The notes under the pieces: model-generated
The model's input: the letters and a program-made list of their open reading frames with translations, nothing else
The model's database searches: none
What the model was told of the DNA's origin: nothing
In this document: positions 26,743 to 35,243 of the stretch, in pieces
Numbering within the stretch: position 1 is the first letter of the stretch
Layout: each line of letters begins with the position of its first letter
Made by a program: the position numbers and the translations under genes
Assembly: GCA_002840535.1 (NCBI GenBank)
Contig: PHBH01000028.1
Span: forward strand, 83,933 to 147,932
Direction: 5' to 3'
Origin: Deltaproteobacteria bacterium HGW-Deltaproteobacteria-15
GTDB taxonomy: Bacteria; Desulfobacterota; DSM-4660; Desulfatiglandales; HGW-15
DNA length: 64,000 bases

Positions 26743-29145
26743 TCACTTTACATCTTCCGGGGCCTGTACCCCGAGGAGCAGGGTGATTGCAGCCGATGTC
26801 TCAGCGCCGTCACCGGCAGAGGGGAACCGCCACTTTTCAATTTGATCGGCGATGTCTCTCCGGAAGTCCGCGCCGCCCTTCAGGACCTTAACCTCCCTTA
26901 CCGCGCCTTTCGCATCGATTTTGAAGCTCACTGTCAGCCGGGCAACAGAATCGAATCCCCGGCAATATTTTTCAAGATCCCCCATCCGCTCCTTCACGAC
27001 CTTTGAGACCGCCTCCTTGGTTAATCCGCCGGATGCCGTCACGTCCCCCAGGGTGATTGTGCGATTGGCGAGCCTTGCGCCGCTGCCAGTGTTTGGCTCT
27101 TCTGTCTGTTCCTGACCCTTCATCTCGCGTGCTCCTGATTTTTCCATTTCGGATTTGTCATAGGCGGACGCGGCAGGGACTGATCGCATCAACGAGTGTT
27201 GTGGGCTCATCGACTTGGCCGCACCCACCGCATAATTGGAAACACCTTGAGGCAACGGGAGGGGCTGGTTCACGGAAACAGGCCTTCCATCCTCTCCGCG
27301 TATATGGGTGTCGACAGCGACAAAAGAGGTGAAGGAGGTGAGAAGATTGTACCGCAGACCGAGTTCGGTGACTGTCTCGTTTTGCCGATCGTGCCGGCGG
27401 AGGTTGTGGTAGTCCGAGAGCTTGATCCGATGGCGAGCCCAGAGGTAGCGGAGACCTCCGTTTGCGCCCGACGGGGTCACGTCGCCGGCGTTGATCGTAG
27501 TTCTGTATTGACCATGTCCGGAAATCCCGCTCACAACGATCTTGCCGCGGGGCCTGCCGTGATACTTACCGAACACGATGACCGGGCGTTCGGAGAACAC
27601 ATCGGGTATGTGGGGCGGCTCGACCTCGTAGGCGTCGAAACCGTCGAATTCCACTTTCACCCTCGTAAGTACGGGAGACTGGATGATGGCCCGGAAACGC
27701 CCGGCCTTGGAAGGTGCTTCTTCCGGCCTCGTTATCACGAAGGATTCGCCCATCCCGACCGCGGCCATTCCCTCGATGAGATGTCTGTTGACGCTTGTCC
27801 CGATTCCGAAGGCAAAGACATTGGCGCTCCCCAGACGGTTTCGTATCAGGTCGAAGGCTCCCGCCTCGGCATTGATGAAGCCATCTGTCACGATTACCAC
27901 GGTCCGGGAATAATTCTCCTGCTGTTTGAGGCCGAACGCCTTTTTAAGAGCAGGCAGAAGTTCGGTTCCTCCTCCGCCCACCTGCCTGTCAATGAGGGCA
28001 AGGCCTTTTGAGATGTTCTCCCCAATTGCCGGCACCGAGTGCTCTGCCATGACCGATGACCCCCCGGCGAAGAGAACAACATTGAAAAGATCGGATGGGC
28101 GAAGGCCGCTCAGGAGATCTTTGATGAGTTTCTTTGAGACATCGAGCGGATACCCGTGCATGGAGCCCGAGACATCGACGATGAAGATATACTCGCGGTC
28201 GAGGATCTCCGTTTTTTTCACTCTCTTGGGTGGCTCCATCATGAGCAGAAAGAAATTCTCCTCTTCGCCCTCATGCAGGAGCAGTCCCGCCTCTATACGG
28301 TCGCCCTCCAGCGCATAGCGAAGAATATAGTCCCGGTTCCCGCCGTGCTGTTCCGACCGTTCGAGGCTGACTCTTGCAACCGAAGGCCCATCGTACCTCA
28401 CGCTCACCTGATGAGAGGAGCAGCTCAACTGCCTGATCGGCATTCCGGCCGCTATGTCTGCGCGGATATCAAAGGTGTAAGTCGGAGCCTCCCCGGCATG
28501 GAGGTAAGGGTTCTCCACCCAACGGTTCTCGGGGGGCGATGCATCGCTCCTTTGATTGGAGTAACGGGGACCGACAACAGTGGGGTAGACAAACTCATAG
28601 ACTCCCTCTGTCGGAACAAGCAGTTCAGTATACTTGAGCTCAACTTTTATCTCGTCCCCGGGCATGATATTCGCCACGTTCATCTGGAAGACATTGGGCC
28701 TCTGCTGTTCAAGGAGAGAAGCGCTTTTTCCCTGGTCTCTGGCCTGGTCGTATGTCCGGCGGGCCTCCTCACGCCTCGCGATTTTCGCCTCGATGACACG
28801 GGTGCCGATGGTCATCCGCATCCCATACACCGCAGCCCTTGTAGAGGACGGGAAAACATAGAGGGCTTCCAGCGTTCTCCTGCCCTCGTTCTTGTAGATC
28901 TGGGTGACATTGACATCGGCGATCACTCCCGAAATGTTGACCTTGGCCGATGTTGCCTTGAGCGGCATCCGGTCTACCGTGGAATCTTCGCTTCTCACAT
29001 AAAAATAGGGCGAAAGGGTCCGGTCATCTGATTTGCCTTCCGGAAGGGGAGCTGTTCCGCCAAAACCCGCCCTGGAGACGATGCCTCCACATAGAATGAT
29101 GCCCAGCATGATAAGTAGTGCCGAAATCCTCGTCGTCTGCTTCAT
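26743..29145 (-). CDS. VIT - VWA domain protein with AgmX/PglI-type C-terminus
   Basis: 800 residues. A signal peptide or anchor (ISALLIMLGIILCGGIVSRAG) leads to a VIT domain (about 45-175: VTQIYKNEGRRTLEALYVFP and the ARREEARRTYDQARDQGKSA block), then a VWA domain (about 315-480) with the MIDAS DVSGSMHG. The C-terminus (about 700-795) is TonB-C-like AgmX/PglI: LTVSFKIDAKGAVREVKVL and a final beta strand. It should be periplasmic or outer-membrane-linked. The gene starts just downstream of an ECF-type promoter and diverges from the ECF sigma gene. Such proteins are often linked to sigma/anti-sigma pairs. Function unknown. Confidence 0.85.
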   Translation of the reverse strand: MKQTTRISALLIMLGIILCGGIVSRAGFGGTAPLPEGKSDDRTLSPYFYVRSEDSTVDRMPLKATSAKVNISGVIADVNVTQIYKNEGRRTLEALYVFPSSTRAAVYGMRMTIGTRVIEAKIARREEARRTYDQARDQGKSASLLEQQRPNVFQMNVANIMPGDEIKVELKYTELLVPTEGVYEFVYPTVVGPRYSNQRSDASPPENRWVENPYLHAGEAPTYTFDIRADIAAGMPIRQLSCSSHQVSVRYDGPSVARVSLERSEQHGGNRDYILRYALEGDRIEAGLLLHEGEEENFFLLMMEPPKRVKKTEILDREYIFIVDVSGSMHGYPLDVSKKLIKDLLSGLRPSDLFNVVLFAGGSSVMAEHSVPAIGENISKGLALIDRQVGGGGTELLPALKKAFGLKQQENYSRTVVIVTDGFINAEAGAFDLIRNRLGSANVFAFGIGTSVNRHLIEGMAAVGMGESFVITRPEEAPSKAGRFRAIIQSPVLTRVKVEFDGFDAYEVEPPHIPDVFSERPVIVFGKYHGRPRGKIVVSGISGHGQYRTTINAGDVTPSGANGGLRYLWARHRIKLSDYHNLRRHDRQNETVTELGLRYNLLTSFTSFVAVDTHIRGEDGRPVSVNQPLPLPQGVSNYAVGAAKSMSPQHSLMRSVPAASAYDKSEMEKSGAREMKGQEQTEEPNTGSGARLANRTITLGDVTASGGLTKEAVSKVVKERMGDLEKYCRGFDSVARLTVSFKIDAKGAVREVKVLKGGADFRRDIADQIEKWRFPSAGDGAETSAAITLLLGVQAPEDVK

Positions 29146-29185
29146 GATTGACCTCCTTTGTCTTTCGAATTGGACTGCTATTCGA

Positions 29186-29214
29186 TGAGACAGGGGAGGG
29201 CGGCAAAAAGTTCC
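29186..29214 (-). promoter_or_regulatory. ECF-type promoter of the VIT-VWA gene
   Basis: On the minus strand GGAACTT-N16-GTCTCA, close to the RpoE-class consensus (GGAACTT-N16-GTCTAA). Transcripts would begin about 30 bases before the ATG at 29145. Strongest promoter in this intergenic region. Confidence 0.75.
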
Positions 29215-29243
29215 GGAAAAAATCCTGAGATCCTGAAGTCAAT
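29215..29243 (+). promoter_or_regulatory. Weak ECF-type promoter of the sigma factor gene
   Basis: GGAAAAA-N16-GTCAAT with the same 16-base spacing as the promoter on the other strand; the two -35 boxes abut back to back (TTCCGGAA at 29211-29218). Suggests auto-activation of the sigma gene. Confidence 0.5.
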
Positions 29244-29272
29244 GCTGGTGTATAGTGAATGGAGCATTCGCA

Positions 29273-29362
29273 ATGGCACTGGCAGAGGAGACCGGCACCA
29301 TGCTCACCAACCTTGAACATCGTGAAGAACCTGAGCAAGACAAAGGAGTAAGCACGACGTGA
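29273..29362 (+). CDS. Possible short leader peptide before the sigma factor
   Basis: 29 codons (MALAEETGTMLTNLEHREEP, then nine more) ending in TGA that overlaps the ATG of the sigma gene (TGATG), a coupling layout. No clear SD precedes it. It may be a leader ORF that couples translation, or chance. Confidence 0.3.
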   Translation: MALAEETGTMLTNLEHREEPEQDKGVSTT

Positions 29363-30063
29363 TGCTTGCCTCTGCGTGTCTCTTGCTTTTCATGGTTCCC
29401 CTTCTGACTTTGTTGCGGACCCGGGGAACAAATGTTCCCGCGGAGTTGTCTCAAAGAGCAGAGGGGCACCTGGGAAAAGCGGAGGAAGATTTCGAGCTTG
29501 TTTCTGCTGCTCAGGCGGGTGAAGTCGCCGCATTCGAGAAACTTGTCAGGAAATACCAGAAGAGGATGCTCAATATCGCTTACCGGATGATCGGGGATTA
29601 CGAGGATGCCTGCGAAACCGTGCAGGAGACGTTTCTCTCCGCTTATCGATCCATAAAACGTTTCAGGAAGGAAGCCGCGTTCTCCACCTGGCTGTGCGCG
29701 ATCTGCCTGAACCACGCTAAAAATCGTCTGAAGAAGACGAGAAACAAGGCCCGGCACGAGGTGCAGCCGATGGACGACCTGCTGGAGACGGAAGAGAGTG
29801 CATTCGCTCGTGAGACCGCTTCGGATTGCCTTTCCGTCATTGAGCAGATGGAGCGGAAAGAGGTGCAGGAGAAGGTGCAGGAATGCATGAATGGACTGGA
29901 CGACGAATACCGGGAGGTTCTCGTCCTGCGGGATATCCAGGGATTCTCCTATGAGGAGATCAGCGCTATCCTGAATGTCCCGGATGGGACGGTAAAATCG
30001 CGCCTTTTCAGGGCGAGGGACGGTTTGAAGAACAGCCTGAAGAAAACGCTTGGGGAACTCTGA
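29362..30063 (+). CDS. ECF-family RNA polymerase sigma factor
   Basis: 233 residues. Region 2 about 55-120 (FEKLVRKYQKRMLNIAYRMI, DACETVQETFLSAYRSI, WLCAICLNHAKNRLKK) and region 4 about 175-230 (GLDDEYREVLVLRDIQGFSY, GTVKSRLFRARDGLKN). The first about 25 residues are unusually hydrophobic (MLASACLLLFMVPLLTLL), rare for a sigma factor. ATG at 29362 (or GTG at 29359) is used; no good start lies after this segment. Its stop overlaps the anti-sigma ATG (TGATG). It probably reads the promoter at 29186-29214. Confidence 0.88.
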   Translation: MLASACLLLFMVPLLTLLRTRGTNVPAELSQRAEGHLGKAEEDFELVSAAQAGEVAAFEKLVRKYQKRMLNIAYRMIGDYEDACETVQETFLSAYRSIKRFRKEAAFSTWLCAICLNHAKNRLKKTRNKARHEVQPMDDLLETEESAFARETASDCLSVIEQMERKEVQEKVQECMNGLDDEYREVLVLRDIQGFSYEEISAILNVPDGTVKSRLFRARDGLKNSLKKTLGEL

Positions 30064-30941
30064 TGGAGTGCCGGAAAATCCAGGAAATGCTCACGCCTTA
30101 CCTTGAAGGGGCGGTCACGCCCGAGCAGGAGCAGTTCGTCCGTGATCACCTCTCAACCTGCGAAAAATGCAGATGCTCCTTGGAAGACCTGCGAAAAACC
30201 GGCACGCTGGTGAAGGATCTCGAAGAGATCGAGCCTCCTCCCTGGCTCACACAAAAGATCATGGCACGGGTGAGGGACGAAGCGGAGCATAAGGCCGGGG
30301 CGCTGAGACGGTTCTTCTATCCGCTCCGTGTAAAGCTCCCTTTGCAGGCATTTGCGGCGATCCTGATCATAGGATTTGCCGTCTTTTTGTATAAAGTCAA
30401 CGCGCCCCGGTACGAGGCGCCAAAAGTGGCCCCCGGAACAGGAGCAGTTCTGCAAAAGGATGACCTTCGCATCCCGGCCTCTCCTGAGGGTCCCCGCAGG
30501 GCGAATGACGCGCAAACCAAACATGAAGAGGTGAAGCAGGAGACCGCGAAACAGTTCACCGCAGAGAAAAAAAGACCTCGCGAAGGTTCCATCGGTGCAG
30601 ATCGGATTGCCGAAGCTCCTGCCGCAGTTTCCGGCAGCGTCGCTCGAATGAAATCCGAGCGGTTTTCCATCACGGTCCGGGTAGAGGACGTCGCCGACGC
30701 AGCAAAGAAGGTTGAAAAGCTCCTAGAAAAGGTGGGGGCTCAGCAAGTCACGAGGGAGTCACGGGAAGGGAGGGAATCCCTCTCTGCAGAGCTGAAAGGC
30801 GAGAAGGTGAAGGGGCTCCTTCAGAAACTCAGCGGTGTCGGTGAAACTCATGGCTCCGCCTCTGACACCCGGGCCGGGGAAACCGTTGCGATCAGGATCG
30901 ACCTTTTCGAGACAGTAAAGCAGGATGAGGGCCACAAATAG
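30063..30941 (+). CDS. Zinc-finger anti-sigma factor with DUF2275-like periplasmic domain
   Basis: 292 residues. N-terminal zf-HC2 (1-40): Cys3, His29, Cys33, Cys36 in HLSTCEKCRC. One membrane segment about 93-112 (LQAFAAILIIGFAVFLY). The periplasmic half about 195-290 (RFSITVRVEDVADAAKKVEKLL) resembles DUF2275. Start ATG overlaps the sigma stop (TGATG). Expected to hold the sigma at the membrane and release it on an envelope signal. The DUF2275 assignment is family recognition. Confidence 0.87.
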   Translation: MECRKIQEMLTPYLEGAVTPEQEQFVRDHLSTCEKCRCSLEDLRKTGTLVKDLEEIEPPPWLTQKIMARVRDEAEHKAGALRRFFYPLRVKLPLQAFAAILIIGFAVFLYKVNAPRYEAPKVAPGTGAVLQKDDLRIPASPEGPRRANDAQTKHEEVKQETAKQFTAEKKRPREGSIGADRIAEAPAAVSGSVARMKSERFSITVRVEDVADAAKKVEKLLEKVGAQQVTRESREGRESLSAELKGEKVKGLLQKLSGVGETHGSASDTRAGETVAIRIDLFETVKQDEGHK

Positions 30942-30955
30942 AGGCCGCAAATGAC

Positions 30956-31183
30956 TCAGCCTTTTGCCTTGCCTGCTGCGAGAGCTCTCACATCCTCTGT
31001 CGTCATCGGCTTTCCGCCAATGCCCCAATCGCCGCTTTTTACCTCTTCGACGATACAGTAGGTGACCTGGCGCATATTCTCGCCTTCGACTGATACCATA
31101 GCGTCGGTCAGTTTCTTCACTATTTCCCGCTTCTGCTCCGGCGTGAACACTCCCTCAATGACTTTGACTTCGATCAGCGGCAT
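30956..31183 (-). CDS. 4-oxalocrotonate tautomerase family protein
   Basis: 75 residues, typical length. Starts MPLIEVKVIEG, so Pro2 becomes the catalytic N-terminal proline after Met removal; conserved TPEQKREIVKKLTDAMV and VTYCIVEEVKSGDWGIGG. These small enzymes tautomerise 2-hydroxydienoates or 2-oxo acids by the proline base. Not in an operon with a catabolic cluster, so the substrate is open. Good SD (AGGAATGATATG type) at the start. Confidence 0.85.
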   Translation of the reverse strand: MPLIEVKVIEGVFTPEQKREIVKKLTDAMVSVEGENMRQVTYCIVEEVKSGDWGIGGKPMTTEDVRALAAGKAKG

Positions 31184-31497
31184 ATCATTCCTCCTTAGCC
31201 CTCCGAGAGTTGTCGGATCCGGGTTTCATCCGTAGATTTTTCCTTTCTTGTCTCCATATCTCTTCGCCGCGACGCTCTGTTAGCTATCTTCAACTTGTCG
31301 AGACCTCGTCCCTTGAAACCGCAACATTGGTCAAGCGGTCGACAATCCATCGAGCGATATGCTGCGCCAAGCGCCGGTTTATGAACTTATGGGAAAAGTA
31401 ATACCGCGGGATCAACTGGCAAGGGGGGAATAAAGATCCGAGTCCGTAGGACCCGGCTTTTGTTATCCCCGGAGGGGATTTAATTTTGTCTTAAGAG

Positions 31498-31601
31498 TCG
31501 TCATCCCGGTGAAAACCGGGATCCAGAGGGACCGCAAGTAGCCCGTTAATACTGGATTCCGGCTCCCGGCTTTCGCCGGGACAGGTTTCATTCAGCCTGA
31601 A
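31498..31601. repeat. Inverted-repeat element of the GTCATCCCGG type
   Basis: GTCATCCCGG-TGAA-AACCGGGATCCAG, a gap, then TGGATTCCGG and CCCGGC-TTTC-GCCGGGA arms. A related copy at 61630-61830. A further GTCATCTCGACCGCAGGGAG element at 31870-31931 pairs with TTTCTCACTCCGTTCGAATGAC. Confidence 0.6.
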
Positions 31602-31662
31602 TGACGGATAAGGGCGATTTGTGACTTTATACGGGTAATGAAAACAAGTTCATTGAGAAGGA

Positions 31663-31809
31663 TTACGCGTTGTCTGATGCTCCGGTTAAACAGAATTTGA
31701 TGAATTTTCTCTCTGCTTCCTTATAGTCTTCGTCCGAGTAGAAATTCCTGTTCTCCTCCCAAAATATCTCTCGATGCTTTTTTATCAGCAGCTGAAGCCC
31801 CTGATTCAT
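31663..31809 (-). CDS. Short ORF, 48 residues
   Basis: MNQGLQLLIKKHREIFWEEN and on to FIKFCLTGASDNA, with CGAGGTGAAATC immediately before the ATG (GAGGTG, six bases). Charged, no membrane segment, no paralogue seen. The strong SD makes it more likely than chance. Function unknown; no toxin or partner is adjacent. Confidence 0.45.
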   Translation of the reverse strand: MNQGLQLLIKKHREIFWEENRNFYSDEDYKEAERKFIKFCLTGASDNA

Positions 31810-32064
31810 GATTTCACCTCGTCCGAAGATTTTTAGCGGAATACCTGGGGTTGCGTCCCCGTAAGGAACCCGTCATCTCGACCGCAGGGAGAGATCTTTT
31901 ATCTAAGATTTCTCACTCCGTTCGAATGACATTCTCAAACGCCTTACAAGAATAGGATTGATTCACAACGAGTTCCATTAGACAGATCCTGTATCTTCGG
32001 AGTAGATTTACACGTAGGATCATCGCTTCAGACATCCCCGCTACGAAAGCAGCATGGGCATACT

Positions 32065-32598
32065 TCACAAATGTTCATCGTCAGGATAGATTACGCCGTC
32101 GCTTGTCCTGACAGCACCCGGGGTGAGGGTGTGGACCTGGATCTTTCCCTGCTCCAGGATATGAACCACCTCGACATCGAGAGTGACAAGGTAGTCGCTG
32201 AGAATCCGCCTGTGGCATTTCCAAAACAACCGCTCTGCGCACATCACGGTTGTCCTGGACCTGGACGCCAGATGCATCAGCTCCGATACTGCAGCGCGGA
32301 ACGTGTTTGTTGCCATGTAATCCGCATAGTTCCGAAATCCAGGGGAGGAGAGGCCGGTGTTCGGTGATTCCTTGCCTGGTGTCCTTTTGCGGAACCCGCC
32401 AAGGTCCTTGTACCATGCATATTGGATGTTTTCCGCTGCCAGCCGCTCTTTGAGCCTGTCCTGCCCGAAGTGAGGAAACTTCCGGGAACCGGGAAAGCTC
32501 CGGATGTCGGCAACTGTCTCAATCCCGGTATCCCTCAGCAGGATGAGGAACTCCTCAATAGAGCGGGTGGAATGACCTATGGTGTAGACTCTTAGCAT
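32065..32598 (-). CDS. DUF488 family protein
   Basis: 177 residues. Matches the DUF488 pattern: YTIGHSTRSIEEFLILLRDT, VADIRSFPGSRKFPHF, then CAERLFWKCHRRILSDYL. These proteins are small and soluble with no firm function, often beside helicases or DNA-repair genes, though none lies here. Not in an operon. ATG at the conserved start, no SD obvious. Confidence 0.88.
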   Translation of the reverse strand: MLRVYTIGHSTRSIEEFLILLRDTGIETVADIRSFPGSRKFPHFGQDRLKERLAAENIQYAWYKDLGGFRKRTPGKESPNTGLSSPGFRNYADYMATNTFRAAVSELMHLASRSRTTVMCAERLFWKCHRRILSDYLVTLDVEVVHILEQGKIQVHTLTPGAVRTSDGVIYPDDEHL

Positions 32599-32822
32599 AA
32601 CAGATGTCTCTCACAGAGCCCGCGGAGGTACAGAGTATATCGTTGAGCGACGATTCGGTTCGAGCTTGCGGGTTTACGCAGCAGCTTGTTCATGCTCAGA
32701 ATGAGCTGGAACTTGTGCTGTTTTTTGTTCCAAAAACAGCACAAATGACGCTCTCCCCCCGTGACTTCGTGATCTCCAGCGAAGCCCCGCCCATGGGCGG
32801 GACAGGCGGGAGAGAGATGCAC

Positions 32823-34112
32823 TTATCTTCTCCCGGAAAGACGCGCAAGGGTTCGGGTGGAGATCCCCAGCAGAAGGCCCGCAACCATCACTTGGTTGAG
32901 CATCGATGTTCGGACCGGACCGAATTCCCGCCATCGCCTTGCCGAGGTGATTATCGCGGCAGGCGCGGTTTCGACGCGGCCTTTTTTCAAGAGGCGACGC
33001 ACCAGTAAGAAATCCTCACCCAGCGGGACCTCCGGGAATCCGCCCGCTGCCTCAAAGACCGATTTCTTCATGAAAAGGCCCTGATCCCCATAGGGCAGTC
33101 TGAGTATTCTACTCCTCATATTGGTGAGGAATTCGATGGCTCTCATGAGCGGTGTCCTGAGATCGGTTCGAAAGAGGAATGCGCCTGCTACCACCTCAGG
33201 GCTCATGAGCGTGTCAAATACATGCTCCACATAGGATCGGGGCAGGCAGGAATCGGCATGGAGGAAGAGCAGCACATCGCCCCTGGCTCGCTTAGCACCC
33301 GCATTCTGCTGCAAAGCTCGCCCTTTTCGGGTCTCCACTATGCAGGCGCCTGCCATGGCCGCCCTTGCCTGGGTGGAGTCTTTACTTCCCCCATCAACTA
33401 CGATGACCTCGGCATTGCATCCCGCGGCGGAGCGAATCGTCTTCTCGATATGCTCCTGTTCGTTCAGGGAAGGAATGATCACGGAGAGGTAAGGTTTCTT
33501 CTCTTCCCATTCAGGCAGGATCGCCCTCAGATCTTCCGGATCGTCGATGTCGGTCAGCGTTCCCAGGAGATGGACCCTGAGTCCTTGGACCTTTGCTCTT
33601 TGAATAGTCGTTTCAAGTACCGATTCGGTCCCCCATGGCATGTCTTCGAAAAGATCCGCCGGCCTCCTGAGCCCCACGAGCCAGTACCCGCCGTCCGTAC
33701 TCGGCCCGAGAACGAGATCTCTGTCTTCAAGATTGCTGAAGGCCTCTGCAAGGTGGGAAGATGTAAGCCCGGGTATATCCGTCCCGTGAAGCACAACCCT
33801 TCGGCAGCCGTCCTGGAACGGTTCATCCAGGGCAGCCTTCATCCGTTTCCCCAGATCTCCACCTTTTTGCATCGAGAAGAGGAAGCCGGGACCGAGCCAG
33901 CGGTTCATCTTCCGTTTGGTGGACCCGTCGAAGCAGACCTCTACATCCACCCTGCGGTCGGAAGAGAACCTTCGAACCTGGGAGAGGGTCTCCTCCGTGA
34001 GCCGGCGCTGGAGTTCCGCGGCTCTGGCTGAGCCGAGCCGTTGAATCAGCCTCGTCTTGACCTTTCCCGGTACAGGGTACCGGCCGAATACGATCAGCCG
34101 GTCAGGGTGCAT
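32823..34112 (-). CDS. Fused TIGR04282/TIGR04283 glycosyltransferase, arsenosugar-type
   Basis: 429 residues. The first half (1-200) is the TIGR04282 type: VFGRYPVPGKVKTRLIQ, LHGTDIPGL, LGPSTDGGYWLVGL. The second (205-429) is a family-2 glycosyltransferase, TIGR04283 type: SVIIPSLNEQEHIEKTI, VVDGGSKDST, LFLHADSCLP, YGDQGLFMKK and GEDFLLVRR. In many genomes these are separate neighbours of arsS; here they are one polypeptide. Last gene of the arsenosugar-type cluster, 162 bases after arsS. Donor and acceptor unknown; arsenosugar link is from family association. Confidence 0.85.
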   Translation of the reverse strand: MHPDRLIVFGRYPVPGKVKTRLIQRLGSARAAELQRRLTEETLSQVRRFSSDRRVDVEVCFDGSTKRKMNRWLGPGFLFSMQKGGDLGKRMKAALDEPFQDGCRRVVLHGTDIPGLTSSHLAEAFSNLEDRDLVLGPSTDGGYWLVGLRRPADLFEDMPWGTESVLETTIQRAKVQGLRVHLLGTLTDIDDPEDLRAILPEWEEKKPYLSVIIPSLNEQEHIEKTIRSAAGCNAEVIVVDGGSKDSTQARAAMAGACIVETRKGRALQQNAGAKRARGDVLLFLHADSCLPRSYVEHVFDTLMSPEVVAGAFLFRTDLRTPLMRAIEFLTNMRSRILRLPYGDQGLFMKKSVFEAAGGFPEVPLGEDFLLVRRLLKKGRVETAPAAIITSARRWREFGPVRTSMLNQVMVAGLLLGISTRTLARLSGRR

Positions 34113-34187
34113 TCCAGCCTCTTGATCTCAGGCGCTATGTAAAGCATCGTGATCAGCATCCGTCATGGTTCCACTCTTTTAGTACTG

Positions 34188-34252
34188 CCACTAAGACACA
34201 AAGACACCAAGAAAAGAAATTGTGCTCCTTTGTGTCCTGGTGCCTTTGTGGC
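34188..34252. repeat. Inverted copies of the CCACTAAGACACAAAG repeat
   Basis: CCACTAAGACACAAAGACACC is answered by GTGCCTTTGTGG on the other arm, with a central AT-rich segment. Same family as the intergenic repeat at 8427. It lies just past the selenoprotein hairpin. Confidence 0.6.
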
Positions 34253-34298
34253 GGCCTTCTCCCGAGACCCGAACTCAGGCCTTTATGGATCCGCCTCA
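34250..34298 (-). promoter_or_regulatory. Candidate bacterial SECIS hairpin after the arsS UGA
   Basis: On the minus strand the UGA is at 34298-34296. After 16 bases a stem CCUGAG/CUCGGG (34279-34274 and 34266-34261) closes a seven-base UUCGGGU loop; an outer GGCGG/CCGCC pair and GGCC/GGCC extend it. Spacing and size fit bSECIS elements, which lie directly after the UGA. Confidence 0.65.
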
Positions 34299-35243
34299 AG
34301 TAAACCCGGCCCCTGCAGTGCATGTGTAGCAGTGCTCCGCAGTCGCAATCGGCGTGCCCGGGAGAGGAGGACGTTGTGCTTCCGAAACATGAACTCTTCG
34401 TCCGCCCATAGGCAGGTCCGCGGCCAGATTGAAATCACAATCGTACAGGTAACCTTCCCAGGATACCGACACGAGGGATCTGCACATCACCCCTGCCACA
34501 GCGCAAGGGTTGAAAGCTGAGGCGAGCCTCTGCAGGTAAGGGTCCAGATTGCCCGACTCCCTCAGCCATCGGCGAAACCGACCCAGGGGAGCATTTGCAA
34601 ACGTGAAGAGATTGTGGAAAGAAAGGGACCATTTTTTCTGAAGGATTTCTCTGAATCTTTTTTCGGCCTGGCCCTGATCCGGGGGCAGAAAGGCGCCCGC
34701 CGGATTGGACACGAGATCGAGCTCATACTCGGACCCCTCCAGTCCATATCCCGCCTCATTGAGCTTTTTAATGGCCATCAGACTCGCCTGAAAAACCCCC
34801 CTGCCTCTTTGGGAATCGGTCTGCTGTTCATTCAGAGATGGAAAAGAGGCCACGATCGCCACGCGGTGACGTTTCAGTAGATCGAAAATCCGTTCCCCGG
34901 TTCGGCTGGAAAGGGCAGACAGGTTGGAGCGGAATAGGATCTTGCACGGCAGCGCTGCCAGCCCTTCGATAAGAACGTCTATCCAGGGGTTTAGTTCAGG
35001 GGCGCCTCCTGTGATATCCACCACGGGGAATCGTCCTCTCTCCGCATACACGACGACTTCCGACATGGTCTTCGGATCCATGACCTCGGTGCGGTCCGGT
35101 CCCGCGCTCAGGTGGCAGTGGTTGCACGTCTGATTGCAGAGGAAGCCCACGTTTATCTGCAACGTATCGCTATTCTTACGTTCCAGGCTGAGCCCGTTCC
35201 CCGCAAGGGTGCTGCGGAAAGGGAGGATTGGACCGGGCCGCAT
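34275..35243 (-). CDS. arsS: Radical SAM arsenosugar-type protein ArsS, probable selenoprotein
   Basis: 322 residues if UGA at 34298-34296 is selenocysteine. Radical SAM cluster motif CNQTCNHC (Cys36, 40, 43), then ITGGAPELNPW, and a Cys-rich C-terminus ending CYTCTAGAGFT-U-GGSIKA. The family normally ends CxxCTAGAGSS(C/U)GG, so the in-frame UGA lies exactly where Cys or Sec is expected. A plain reading stops there, at 315 residues. The ATG at 35243 overlaps the peroxidase stop (TGATG). Middle gene of the cluster. TIGR04167-type members are known selenoproteins; function in arsenosugar synthesis is from family. Confidence 0.85.

Noticed and set aside
31210..31401. 63-codon plus frame in the tautomerase upstream region
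   Set aside because: No SD, low similarity to anything, likely chance.
34149..34520. Plus-strand frame over the arsS 3' end
   Set aside because: No SD or domain, and it runs across the repeat and SECIS region.
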